From VXYL01 sp965243175 (GTDB taxonomy: Bacteria > Pseudomonadota > Gammaproteobacteria > Pseudomonadales > Azotimanducaceae), in the NCBI GenBank assembly GCA_965243175.1, contig OZ251532.1:3844001-3908000 (forward strand): 64,000 nucleotides of DNA, read 5' to 3'. How positions within the stretch are numbered: position 1 is the first letter of the stretch; each line of letters opens with the position of its first letter. Both the position numbers and the translations under genes were made by a program. The notes under the pieces were generated by a model. It searched no databases. It was not told the DNA's origin and saw nothing but the letters and a program-made list of their open reading frames with translations. Positions 33,416 to 41,019 of this stretch are shown in pieces.

Positions 33416-33732
33416 GCAGTCGGGTCCAGCGGTGCTGCCGCGTCCTCCTGCACCGGCGCTTCCGTCGCGCCCGGCAAGGCCCGGATTCGCGCTGCCAAGC
33501 GCCGCTTGTGCCGTGCGGCCTTGTTCTTGTGCAGAATCCCCTTGCCGGCCATCCTGTCGATGACAGGCACGGCAGCCTGGAAGGCGCTGGTTGCGCCGGC
33601 TTGGTCGCCCGCGTCAATGGCCGCAACGACCTTCTTGATGTACGTGCGCACCGTGGAACGGTGGCTCGCGTTGCGGGCGCGGCGTCGCGTCGCTTGGCGA
33701 GCCCGCTTGCGGGCTTGAGCGCTGTTTGCCAA
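33412..33732 (-). CDS. rpsT: 30S ribosomal protein S20
   Basis: S20 binds the 5' domain of 16S rRNA. The 106-residue protein starts at a TTG codon (33732) as in E. coli rpsT, where the weak start serves autogenous control. It reads LANSAQARKRARQ (first residue Met in vivo), with RTYIKKVVAAIDAGDQAGA and GKGILHKNKAARHKRRLAARI. The C-terminal tail after position 85 (EAPVQEDAAAPLDPTA) is longer than in E. coli. A GAGG lies about 12 bp before the start codon. Confidence 0.97.
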   Translation of the reverse strand: MANSAQARKRARQATRRRARNASHRSTVRTYIKKVVAAIDAGDQAGATSAFQAAVPVIDRMAGKGILHKNKAARHKRRLAARIRALPGATEAPVQEDAAAPLDPTA

Positions 33733-33767
33733 AGAGGACCTCGCTTGCTGGGCACGAAAGGCTGCAC

Positions 33768-33796
33768 AATATGCCGCTGCTGCGGCTGTTTGTCAA
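33768..33796 (-). promoter_or_regulatory. Predicted rpsT promoter
   Basis: On the minus strand a perfect -35 box TTGACA (33796-33791) and a -10 CATATT (33773-33768) are separated by 17 bp. It lies 36 bp before the rpsT start codon. This is one of the few consensus-like promoters seen in the window. Confidence 0.62.
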
Positions 33797-33885
33797 TTTC
33801 GACCGCGACGTTGCGCGTCATCTCGTTCTTCGCCGACAAGCGCGAAATGGTTGAATCTGCCCCTCTCCGCTAGGAAAAGGACGGA

Positions 33886-33926
33886 TCCTTGCAACACGCC
33901 TGCCTGATGCGGCGAATTAGCAAGGA
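33886..33926. promoter_or_regulatory. Inverted-repeat element (copy B) before the small Cys-rich exported protein
   Basis: TCCTTGC (33886-33892) and GCAAGGA (33920-33926) are separated by 27 bases. The left arm reads GACGGATCCTTGCAA and the right GCAAGGACGTGCC, as in copy A at 24873-24914 with one-base differences. It ends 93 bp before the ATG at 34020. TTGCAA (33889) and GAATTA (33914) could be promoter boxes with a 19-bp spacer. Confidence 0.65.
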
Positions 33927-34019
33927 CGTGCCGCAGAAGAAGGCGTAGCGTGAACATGACAGTCAAGGGCGGGGCGACTCGCAATCTCGACTCGACATCC
34001 ACTCGAAAGGAGAGTAGCA

Positions 34020-34409
34020 ATGTCCAACGTCAAAGACATCCTCGCCGTGCTGCGGTTCTGCGCTCTCGGCATCCTGTTGTTCGCGCCGGTGGCAAGCCAT
34101 GCGCTGCCCGCCTGCGACGACCACTTCGCGTTGCGCTTGCCGGACACCGCCTTGGGCGGCACCGCGGAGGCCCAAGTGGCACCGCCTCCCCCGCGCGCAT
34201 CCATCCTTCCCGATACCGCTTGGCGGCCGTCGCATTGCTTGATGGGGACCTGCGAGTGCTACCACAGCAGTTGCCAAGATGACTACGGGTCCGAGTGCAA
34301 GAGGAAGTGCGATGTGGACTTCCCGTGCATCATGTGTAGTCAGCAGCCCACGTCGAGCAACTGCACGGCCTGCCTTGGCAACAGGAACACCTGCAAGGCG
34401 GGCTGCTAG
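34020..34409 (+). CDS. Small exported Cys-rich protein, unknown family
   Basis: The 129-residue protein has a signal peptide (AVLRFCALGILLFAPVASHA) and a proline-rich linker (VAPPPPRASILPDT). The last ~58 residues hold twelve cysteines (CLMGTCECYHSSC, SECKRKCDVDFPCIMC, NCTACLGNRNTCKAGC), suggesting a disulfide-rich or metal-binding peptide. GGAGAG precedes the ATG. It has the same kind of upstream inverted repeat as the Cys-rich pair at 25-27 kb. The fusion permease gene starts 58 bp downstream. Confidence 0.7.
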   Translation: MSNVKDILAVLRFCALGILLFAPVASHALPACDDHFALRLPDTALGGTAEAQVAPPPPRASILPDTAWRPSHCLMGTCECYHSSCQDDYGSECKRKCDVDFPCIMCSQQPTSSNCTACLGNRNTCKAGC

Positions 34410-34467
34410 CGGTTCAGGCGCTGGGGGATGTGCGTCGGTCCCCAGCGCCAATCCGCCCCTAGTCAAC

Positions 34468-37400
34468 ATGGCCGTACTTAGCGTATTCGTCGCTGAACTG
34501 CGTTCGCTTCGGCGGCGGGCGTTTCTCTGGTGCTGCGTGGCGGCTGCGGGCGGCGCAGGGGTCGCCGCCTACCTTCGATTCTTCGTCGTCCACTATCCGG
34601 TTCGCGGCTACTCGTCCACCCACGCTGCGGTCGATCCGCGGTTTCTCGTCGATGCGTTCGGCGCCTGCGTACTGGGGGTGATGCTGTTCAGTGCGATCTT
34701 CATGGGGTTCGACGGTCGAGTACGCGACGAACAGGCGCGAATCGCGCAGGTGATCGAGTCGAAGCCTGTCTCGACGATCGATCTGCTGGTCGGTCGGTTC
34801 GCCGCCTTGGTGGTGATGACGTGGCTCGCCACGGTGCTGTTGACGGCGGCGGTGCCGGTTGGGGTCGCGGTGGGCTTCGCCGTGACGGTGGGGCCGGTGG
34901 CCGGCGTGCCGGCACCGATGTCGTTGATTTCGTTCGCGTTGGTCGATGCGCTTCCGGCACTGACGCTGTGGGGCGCGACGGTGACTCTGCTCGCAGCTTC
35001 CCTCCGCAACCGGCTGCTGGTCGCGGGGGCGGCGTTGCCGCTGCTCGGTTTGCAGTGCTATTGGCTCTTGCACACCCCGCTCCACTTGCTGCCGGCGGCT
35101 TCCTTGGTCGGAGATCCGAGCGCGATCGTCTCGGACCTTGTACCCCGGTTCGCGGATGGGCACGTATTGGCGCAGCGTGGGTGCCTGCTGTTGCTGGCCG
35201 CTGGCTTCGTCGCCTTGGCGGCGGGGGCCTATCCGCGCCTGGACGACCGCAAGGCCCGCGCTCTTGGTGGCGGGAGCGCACTCGTCGTTCTGGGCCTGAG
35301 CGGCTTGCTCGCCGTCGTCGTTGCCGCTCTCGACGTCTTGGAAGAACGCGACGGATGGGCGCAGTTGCACGCCGAGAAACGCGATGCGCCGCGAGCGGAT
35401 GTCGAGCACGTCGAAGGGCGGCTTGCCATCGAACCCGGCCGGCACATGGCGCTGGAGATCGAGATGCGCCTGCGGCTGGCCGAGGACCAAGCGGAGTTGG
35501 CATTGAGCTTCAATCCGGGGTTGACGGTCGAGGAGCTGCGGGTCGATGGGGCGCCGGCAACGTACCGCCACGCCTCCGGGCTGCTGACCGTGGAACTGCC
35601 TTTGGCAATGGAAGAGGTGGTTCTGAGCCTGCGCGCCGGGGGCGTACCGGCAGCGCGCTTCGCCTATCTCGACAGCGCGACGGATGCGACGCGCAGGACG
35701 CTGGCCAACAGCCTGCTGCATGTTCTTGGCACGGAAGGCAGCGTCTTCCACCCGCGCTACGTGGCGCTCATGCCAGCCGTGCGTTGGCTGCCGATGCCGG
35801 GCGCGAACTTCGAGGCGGACGGTCTGGCGCATCGGGATTTCTTCACGCTCGACTTGGTAGTGGTCGTGCCGAGCGGGTGGCTGGTTGCCGGACCCGGGCG
35901 CACCAAGCCGATCGATGGCAGCGCCGAGGGGCAGTTTCGTCTTCGTCCTTCTACGCCGGTGCCGGAGGTAGCCGTGTTCGCTTCTCGGTTCGCGCGTCGC
36001 ACGCTCGATGTCGCCGGGGTCGAGTTCGAGTTGCTGATGCATCCGTCGCACTTGGCGAACGTGACGATGCTGGCAGGCGCCCACGACGCGCTTGCCGCGC
36101 AGATCGAGTTCGCCTTCGACGCCGCATCCAGACTCGGACTGCCCTACCCGTTCGACAGCCTGACGATCGTCGAGACGCCCGGGCCGCTGCGCACCTACGC
36201 CGGCGGCTCGCGCATGGAATCGGCGCAGTCTTTGCCTGGCGTCCTGCTGCTTCGGGAGCATGGCTTCCCTACCGCCGCGTTTCCGCCCGATATTCGCGAT
36301 CTCGAAGCCAGCGGGCGAGTCGCGGCGCTGCGGTACTACTTCGATGAAGACTTCAGTGGCGGCAGCCCCCTGGTCGGCGTGTTGCGGAACATTTCACGCT
36401 TCCGCACGACGTCGACCAGCGTGGCCACGAACCTCGTGCTGGAGAAGCTGACCTTCCATGCGTTGGCCCCTTGGTTCGATGTGCAGAGGGATCCTTCCGC
36501 GCCGCGTCTGTTCGCGCTCGAGGAGACCGCCGCAACGCCTTTCAGCTGGGCCATGACCGACCCGGCGCTCGTCCATCGCAAGGCCAGGAACGAAGGCAAA
36601 CGACCCACGGTGCTCGACTTCGTGGAGCGCGTTCCTCTCAATGCGCTCGTGGCCGGCAGCACGCCTGCGGAAGCAGCCGCACTGGCGCTCAAGGCCGAAG
36701 GGATCGCACGGACGATTATCGCGGAGGCTGGTTCCCAGGCCGCGTCGGCCCTGCTCGGCGAACTGGGGCGGCGGTATGCGGGTACGCACTTCGACAACGC
36801 CGACGTGGCGCGCCTTGCCGACGAGCTCGGTACACCGCTGCCGCTCCAAGAGTGGATGGGCCGCCGGTCGCTGCCGGGTTTCCTTGTTTCGCCCGTCGAG
36901 GTGTTTCGTCTCGCCGACGACGCAAACGGTTCTCCGCGCTACCAAACCAGCCTGCACGTTCGCAACGGCGAACCGACGCCGGGGCCGGTGCGAGTCAACT
37001 ACCGCGCGGGGCGCTTCGGGACGACGAATCCGATCCGCGTGCCGGGGCTCGCGTCCTTGGAAATCGGCATCGTCTCCGCGGATCCGCCGGTCGGCATCTG
37101 GCTCGATCCCTATCTGTCCTTGAACCGTTCGCGGCTGGCATTGGAGGTGCCGAACGTGGATGCCGAACGGACCGTGGCCAAAGTACCGTTCTCAGGCGCG
37201 CGCCCAAGTTCCTGGGCAAGCGGCGGCGGGCGGGAGATCGTCGTCGATGACTTGGACGCTGGCTTCGCCATCGAGAGCGACGGAAGCGGCGGCGGCAAGC
37301 GGCGTTCCCTGTTCGCATCGCGTGGTCGACAAGCCATCGAGTTCGACCGCGGACTGCCTGTGTACGCGGAAGCGGCCCACGCGCCAGCGGGCCGATGGCA

Positions 37401-37791
37401 CCGTCTCGCGGACGAAGGCTGGGGCTGGGGGCGGTACCGCCGTACCGTTGCGCTGGCGACGCCCGGCGATGGGCGGGCGGCAGCCGTGTTCGCGGCGCAA
37501 CTGCCGGCCGATGGGCGGTGGCGGCTCGAATACCACCTGCCGAACCGCGAGCGCTACCGCAGCATGGGTTCGCCGACCTCGCGGTACGGAGCGCAAGGCC
37601 GCTACGACTTGCGCCTCGTCTCCGCCGACGGCCCGGTCACATTGGAATTCGACGCCTCGATAGCGGCGCCCGGCTGGAACCATGTGGGCGATTTCGACCT
37701 GCCATCCGGGCCCGTGCGATTGATCGTCTCCAACCAGACCGACGGAGAAGTGGTGGTCGCGGACGCCATCCGCTGGCTGCCCGTTCGATGA
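34468..37791 (+). CDS. ABC-2-type permease fused to M1-peptidase-like and golvesin-like domains
   Basis: The 1107-residue protein has about seven membrane helices in the first ~290 residues (FLWCCVAAAGGAGVAAYLRFF; LVDAFGACVLGVMLFSAIFMGF; ALVVLGLSGLLAVVVAALDVL), with the layout of ABC-2 permeases. A periplasmic M1-aminopeptidase-like region follows (~300-870: LEIEMRLRLAEDQAELALSF, LGLPYPFDSLTIVETPG). No HExxH motif can be found, so peptidase activity is unlikely. The end (~980-1105) contains RYRRTVALATPGDGR, EYHLPNRERY and DFDLPSGPVRLIVSNQTDGEVVVADAIRWLPV, a golvesin/xanthan-lyase-like domain. No ABC ATPase is adjacent. It follows the small Cys-rich protein. Confidence 0.75.
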   Translation: MAVLSVFVAELRSLRRRAFLWCCVAAAGGAGVAAYLRFFVVHYPVRGYSSTHAAVDPRFLVDAFGACVLGVMLFSAIFMGFDGRVRDEQARIAQVIESKPVSTIDLLVGRFAALVVMTWLATVLLTAAVPVGVAVGFAVTVGPVAGVPAPMSLISFALVDALPALTLWGATVTLLAASLRNRLLVAGAALPLLGLQCYWLLHTPLHLLPAASLVGDPSAIVSDLVPRFADGHVLAQRGCLLLLAAGFVALAAGAYPRLDDRKARALGGGSALVVLGLSGLLAVVVAALDVLEERDGWAQLHAEKRDAPRADVEHVEGRLAIEPGRHMALEIEMRLRLAEDQAELALSFNPGLTVEELRVDGAPATYRHASGLLTVELPLAMEEVVLSLRAGGVPAARFAYLDSATDATRRTLANSLLHVLGTEGSVFHPRYVALMPAVRWLPMPGANFEADGLAHRDFFTLDLVVVVPSGWLVAGPGRTKPIDGSAEGQFRLRPSTPVPEVAVFASRFARRTLDVAGVEFELLMHPSHLANVTMLAGAHDALAAQIEFAFDAASRLGLPYPFDSLTIVETPGPLRTYAGGSRMESAQSLPGVLLLREHGFPTAAFPPDIRDLEASGRVAALRYYFDEDFSGGSPLVGVLRNISRFRTTSTSVATNLVLEKLTFHALAPWFDVQRDPSAPRLFALEETAATPFSWAMTDPALVHRKARNEGKRPTVLDFVERVPLNALVAGSTPAEAAALALKAEGIARTIIAEAGSQAASALLGELGRRYAGTHFDNADVARLADELGTPLPLQEWMGRRSLPGFLVSPVEVFRLADDANGSPRYQTSLHVRNGEPTPGPVRVNYRAGRFGTTNPIRVPGLASLEIGIVSADPPVGIWLDPYLSLNRSRLALEVPNVDAERTVAKVPFSGARPSSWASGGGREIVVDDLDAGFAIESDGSGGGKRRSLFASRGRQAIEFDRGLPVYAEAAHAPAGRWHRLADEGWGWGRYRRTVALATPGDGRAAAVFAAQLPADGRWRLEYHLPNRERYRSMGSPTSRYGAQGRYDLRLVSADGPVTLEFDASIAAPGWNHVGDFDLPSGPVRLIVSNQTDGEVVVADAIRWLPVR

Positions 37792-37802
37792 GACGCCGGC
37801 CG

Positions 37803-39038
37803 CTATCGCGCCTGAGCAAGCCCCGCACGGAAGTCGGGATGGGCCAACGCGATCAACGCTGCGCGACGCTCCTGTTCGGAAGCGCCGCGCAGTTCGGCGA
37901 CGCCGTACTCGGTCACCACGATGTCCACGTCCGTGCGCAGCGCGGTGGCCATCTCAACGCGCCCGACGATGCGCGACACCGTGCCGTTGCGGGCGGTCGC
38001 AGTCAGCGCGACGATGGAGCGCCCGCCTTTGGAGAGCCGTGCGCCGCGCATGAAATCGACGGCACCGCCCGGCCCGGAAATCTGCCTCCCGCCCACGACT
38101 TCGGCATTCACTTGGCCGTGCAGATCCACCTCCACGGCAGAGTTGATGGAGACGAAGTTGTCGATGCGGGCGATCTCGCGGGCGTCATGGGTCACGTTGG
38201 CGCCGACGAAGACGATCTGCGGATGCGCGGCGACCTTGTCGAACAGCGCCGCGCTGCCGAGCGCCATGCCGACCACGTGCTGACCGCGCCTGCTGGTCTT
38301 GGCCGCGCCGGTCACTACGCCGCGTTCGATCAGCGCCATGCCGCCATCGTCGACGAGGCCGCCGTGCAGGCCGAGATCGTTCTTGTCGCCGAGCGCGCCG
38401 AGGATCGCGGCAGGGATGGCGCCGATGCCGGTCTGAATGCAGTCGCCATCGCGCACCAGGCCCGCGACATGCCGGCCAATCGCGGCCGCGGTTTCGTCCA
38501 CGCGAGGCGTCGGCAACGTCGCCGGGCCGCTGTCGCTCTCCACCACGTAGTCGATCGCTTGTTCGTCGATGCGCGGAGCGCCCGCCGGCGCCGGCAGACC
38601 GTGGTTCAACTCGGCCACAACCAGCTTCGCCGACGCGAGCACCGCGTCGTGAAAGTCCGCGTTCGGACCAAGGCGCAGATCGCCTTGGGCATCCCGCGCG
38701 ATCTGGATGAACGCGACGTCCAGGTCGGCATCACGCAAGTGGTCGAAGACGTGCCGCATGTGCATCGGCGCAAACCGCACCCGCCCGGTGGCGTAGCTCT
38801 CCCGGAGCGCGGGCGTCAAGAAGAAGGTGGTCATCGCGGCATCTGGATGCAGCGCCGCGAAGTCGGTCCGGTTCACCCCCGGCAACGGAAACTGCAAGAA
38901 GCACACGCCAGCCGCGCACTCAGGGCGCTCGCCAAGACTCGCCACCAACGCCCGCGGCTCGTTGGAACTGCCAGCCACGAAGACGGACATGCCCGGTGCA
39001 AGCAGTTCTGGCACCGCGGCGGTGTCGATGGACTTCAT
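37803..39038 (-). CDS. Acetyl-CoA hydrolase/CoA-transferase family protein
   Basis: The 411-residue protein belongs to the family of acetyl-CoA hydrolases, succinyl-CoA:acetate and 4-hydroxybutyrate CoA-transferases. The catalytic glutamate lies in FVSINSAVEVDLHGQVNAE; the region after it has GRQISGPGGAVDFMRGA and VVTEYGVAELRG. The N-terminal half has the partner-substrate domain with QTGIGAIPAAILGAL. It may activate organic acids with CoA. The specific acid is not deducible. It is convergent with the permease fusion gene. Confidence 0.88.
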   Translation of the reverse strand: MKSIDTAAVPELLAPGMSVFVAGSSNEPRALVASLGERPECAAGVCFLQFPLPGVNRTDFAALHPDAAMTTFFLTPALRESYATGRVRFAPMHMRHVFDHLRDADLDVAFIQIARDAQGDLRLGPNADFHDAVLASAKLVVAELNHGLPAPAGAPRIDEQAIDYVVESDSGPATLPTPRVDETAAAIGRHVAGLVRDGDCIQTGIGAIPAAILGALGDKNDLGLHGGLVDDGGMALIERGVVTGAAKTSRRGQHVVGMALGSAALFDKVAAHPQIVFVGANVTHDAREIARIDNFVSINSAVEVDLHGQVNAEVVGGRQISGPGGAVDFMRGARLSKGGRSIVALTATARNGTVSRIVGRVEMATALRTDVDIVVTEYGVAELRGASEQERRAALIALAHPDFRAGLAQAR

Positions 39039-39065
39039 CGCCGAGTGTGCTGCCCTAAAGACAGC

Positions 39066-39371
39066 CTAGTAGCCGTAGTTCCTTAGTCGTTGGCGGCACC
39101 TTTCCAGTTCGTCGTCAGTAAACAGGGTGTGAAACTCTGGGTTTTCGATCACCATCGCCTCAACCGTCAGGTCGAGCCGGCCCAGTTCCCAAAGTGCTGT
39201 GTATCCGTCAGAGACCGAGTGGGCATTGATCAGTATGCGTGCCGCCTCCAGTCCCCCATGTTCGGCAACCATTCCTCGCAACAGAGTCGCGTTGTAGTCG
39301 GCTTCGTCCTTCGCACGCCGGTAGATGCTTTCCATTGCGGCGTGGAACTCGATCTCCAATCGTGTCGGCAT
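39066..39371 (-). CDS. Hypothetical protein, 101 residues, unknown function
   Basis: I do not know a name for this mainly helical, soluble protein. It starts at an ATG with GAGAGG in front. It contains EFHAAMESIYRRAKDEADYNATLLRGMVAEHGGLEAARILI and SDGYTALWELGRLDLTVEAMVIENPEF. Small proteins of this general type are widespread. GC content is lower than in the flanking genes, so it may have been acquired. It sits between the CoA-transferase and larE on the same strand. Confidence 0.6.
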   Translation of the reverse strand: MPTRLEIEFHAAMESIYRRAKDEADYNATLLRGMVAEHGGLEAARILINAHSVSDGYTALWELGRLDLTVEAMVIENPEFHTLFTDDELERCRQRLRNYGY

Positions 39372-39407
39372 CCTCTCGCCCTCAATCGCTCGATTATGGA
39401 ACGGAAG

Positions 39408-40274
39408 CTACGCCGCCCCCGCTTGCGAACTCCCTGTCGCTCCCCGTGCGTCGTACACCTGCACCACGTCGATCAGTCCTTCGTTCAGCGAACCGGAGCG
39501 GAAGCCGCCCAGGTCCACGGCGACGTAGCGGTAGCCGGCCGCCTTCAGGCGCTGTTCGATGTCCATGCGCAGTTCCAGCGCTTTCGGGAGTTCGGCGGGG
39601 GTGAGTTCGATGCGGGCCACCTCTTCGTGGTGGCGGACGCGGAACTGGCCGAATCCCAAGTCGGCCAAGGCGTTCTCCGCCGCTTCCACTTGCGCCAAGC
39701 GGGCCTCGGTGATGTGCGAGCCGTAGGGGAAGCGGCTGGAGAGGCAGGCGGCTTGGGGCTTTTGGGCGTTCTCCAAGCCGAGTTCCGCGGCCAAGGCGCG
39801 GATGTCGGGTTTGGCGAAATCGGCGTCCACCAAAGGGGAAACGACACGGTAGTTGCCTGCCGCCTGCAGGCCGGGGCGGTGGTCGCCCAGGTCGTCGGTG
39901 TTCGTGCCGTTGAGGATGTGGTCGAAGCCTTCTTCGCTGGCGATGCGCGTGAGGGCCTCGTACAGAGAGGTCTTGCAGTGGAAGCAGCGGTTGACAGGAT
40001 TGGCGCGGTAGGCGGGGTTGGCGACTTCGTCCGTGACGATCACGCGATGGCGCATTCCCCAGCGCTCGGCGAGTTCGCCGGCGAGCGCCAAGTCGCTGCG
40101 CTTGAGGCTTTGGGAACCGGAGGTGACGGCGAGCGCGTTCTCGCCCAGGGTGGCGGCGGCCACATACGCCACAAGGGAGCTGTCCACGCCGCCGGAGAAG
40201 GCCACCAGGACCCGCTCCAGCGAGCGGATGTTCGCCTGGAGGGTCTCGTACTTGGCGGCGAGAGTCTTGTTCAT
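39408..40274 (-). CDS. larE: ATP-dependent sacrificial sulfur transferase LarE
   Basis: LarE donates sulfur to pyridinium dicarboxylate mononucleotide during synthesis of the nickel-pincer nucleotide cofactor. The 288-residue protein has a PP-loop SGGVDSS (~26-32), the cysteine-containing NRCFHCKTSLYEAL, and PQAACLSSRFPYG, which carries the conserved cysteine used as sulfur donor in single-sulfur LarE types. The start ATG lies inside the larB stop (4-bp overlap). It closes the operon larC-larB-larE. No larA-like racemase is in view. Confidence 0.93.
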   Translation of the reverse strand: MNKTLAAKYETLQANIRSLERVLVAFSGGVDSSLVAYVAAATLGENALAVTSGSQSLKRSDLALAGELAERWGMRHRVIVTDEVANPAYRANPVNRCFHCKTSLYEALTRIASEEGFDHILNGTNTDDLGDHRPGLQAAGNYRVVSPLVDADFAKPDIRALAAELGLENAQKPQAACLSSRFPYGSHITEARLAQVEAAENALADLGFGQFRVRHHEEVARIELTPAELPKALELRMDIEQRLKAAGYRYVAVDLGGFRSGSLNEGLIDVVQVYDARGATGSSQAGAA

Positions 40275-41011
40275 AGCCGGTTGATGATGTTCGCCAGATA
40301 GCCGGCGCCGAAGCCGTTGTCGATGTTGACGACGGCGACCCCAGATGCGCAGCTGTTGAGCATGCCCAGAAGCGCGGCCAAGCCGCCGAAGGACGCACCG
40401 TAGCCGACGCTGGTGGGAACCGCAATCACCGGCTTGTCGATCAAGCCGCCCACGACGCTCGGCAGCGCGCCCTCCATGCCCGCGACGACTATCGCCACGC
40501 GGGCGCTGCGGATGTCCTCCACCCGCGCCAGCAGGCGATGTACGCCGGCCACGCCCACGTCGCTGATGCGCAGCACCGGATTGTCGTAGAACTCGGCTGT
40601 GAGGGCCGCTTCTTCGGCCACTGCGCGGTCCGACGTGCCGGCGGTGACCACGGCGATGCTGGTTGTTGCAGGGCGCGGCGGGCTCTGCTTGAAGGCGAGG
40701 AGCCTTGCTTCCGGGTGATGCACGGCGTTCGGAACCACCTCGCGCACCGCGACGGCGGCCGCATCGTGTACCCGCGTCGCCAAGGCGTCGTGGCCGCGCT
40801 CGGCGATGGCCTTGAACGCTGCCGCCACCTGCTCCGGCGTCTTGTGCTGGCCGTAGACCACTTCCGGGGCGCCGGTGCGGCGCGCCCGGTGGTGGTCGAT
40901 GGTGCTGTGCTCCAGATTCTCGAAGTAGGCACCGTCGATGGCGGCCGCCGCAGCCTCGCGGTCGATGCCGCCAGCGGCGAACTCGTCGAGGATGCTCTCG
41001 ATGTCGCGCAT
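40271..41011 (-). CDS. larB: Pyridinium-3,5-biscarboxylate mononucleotide synthase LarB
   Basis: LarB carboxylates nicotinic acid adenine dinucleotide, the first step of nickel-pincer nucleotide synthesis. The 246-residue protein has AIR-carboxylase-like motifs: TAGTSDRAVAEEAALTA, GMEGALPSVVGGLIDKPVIAVPTSVGYG and LNSCASGVAVVNIDNGFGAGY. The start ATG at 41011 reads MRDIESILDEFAAGGI. It lies 8 bp after larC and overlaps larE by 4 bp. Confidence 0.94.
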   Translation of the reverse strand: MRDIESILDEFAAGGIDREAAAAAIDGAYFENLEHSTIDHHRARRTGAPEVVYGQHKTPEQVAAAFKAIAERGHDALATRVHDAAAVAVREVVPNAVHHPEARLLAFKQSPPRPATTSIAVVTAGTSDRAVAEEAALTAEFYDNPVLRISDVGVAGVHRLLARVEDIRSARVAIVVAGMEGALPSVVGGLIDKPVIAVPTSVGYGASFGGLAALLGMLNSCASGVAVVNIDNGFGAGYLANIINRL

Positions 41012-41019
41012 GGTCGTTG

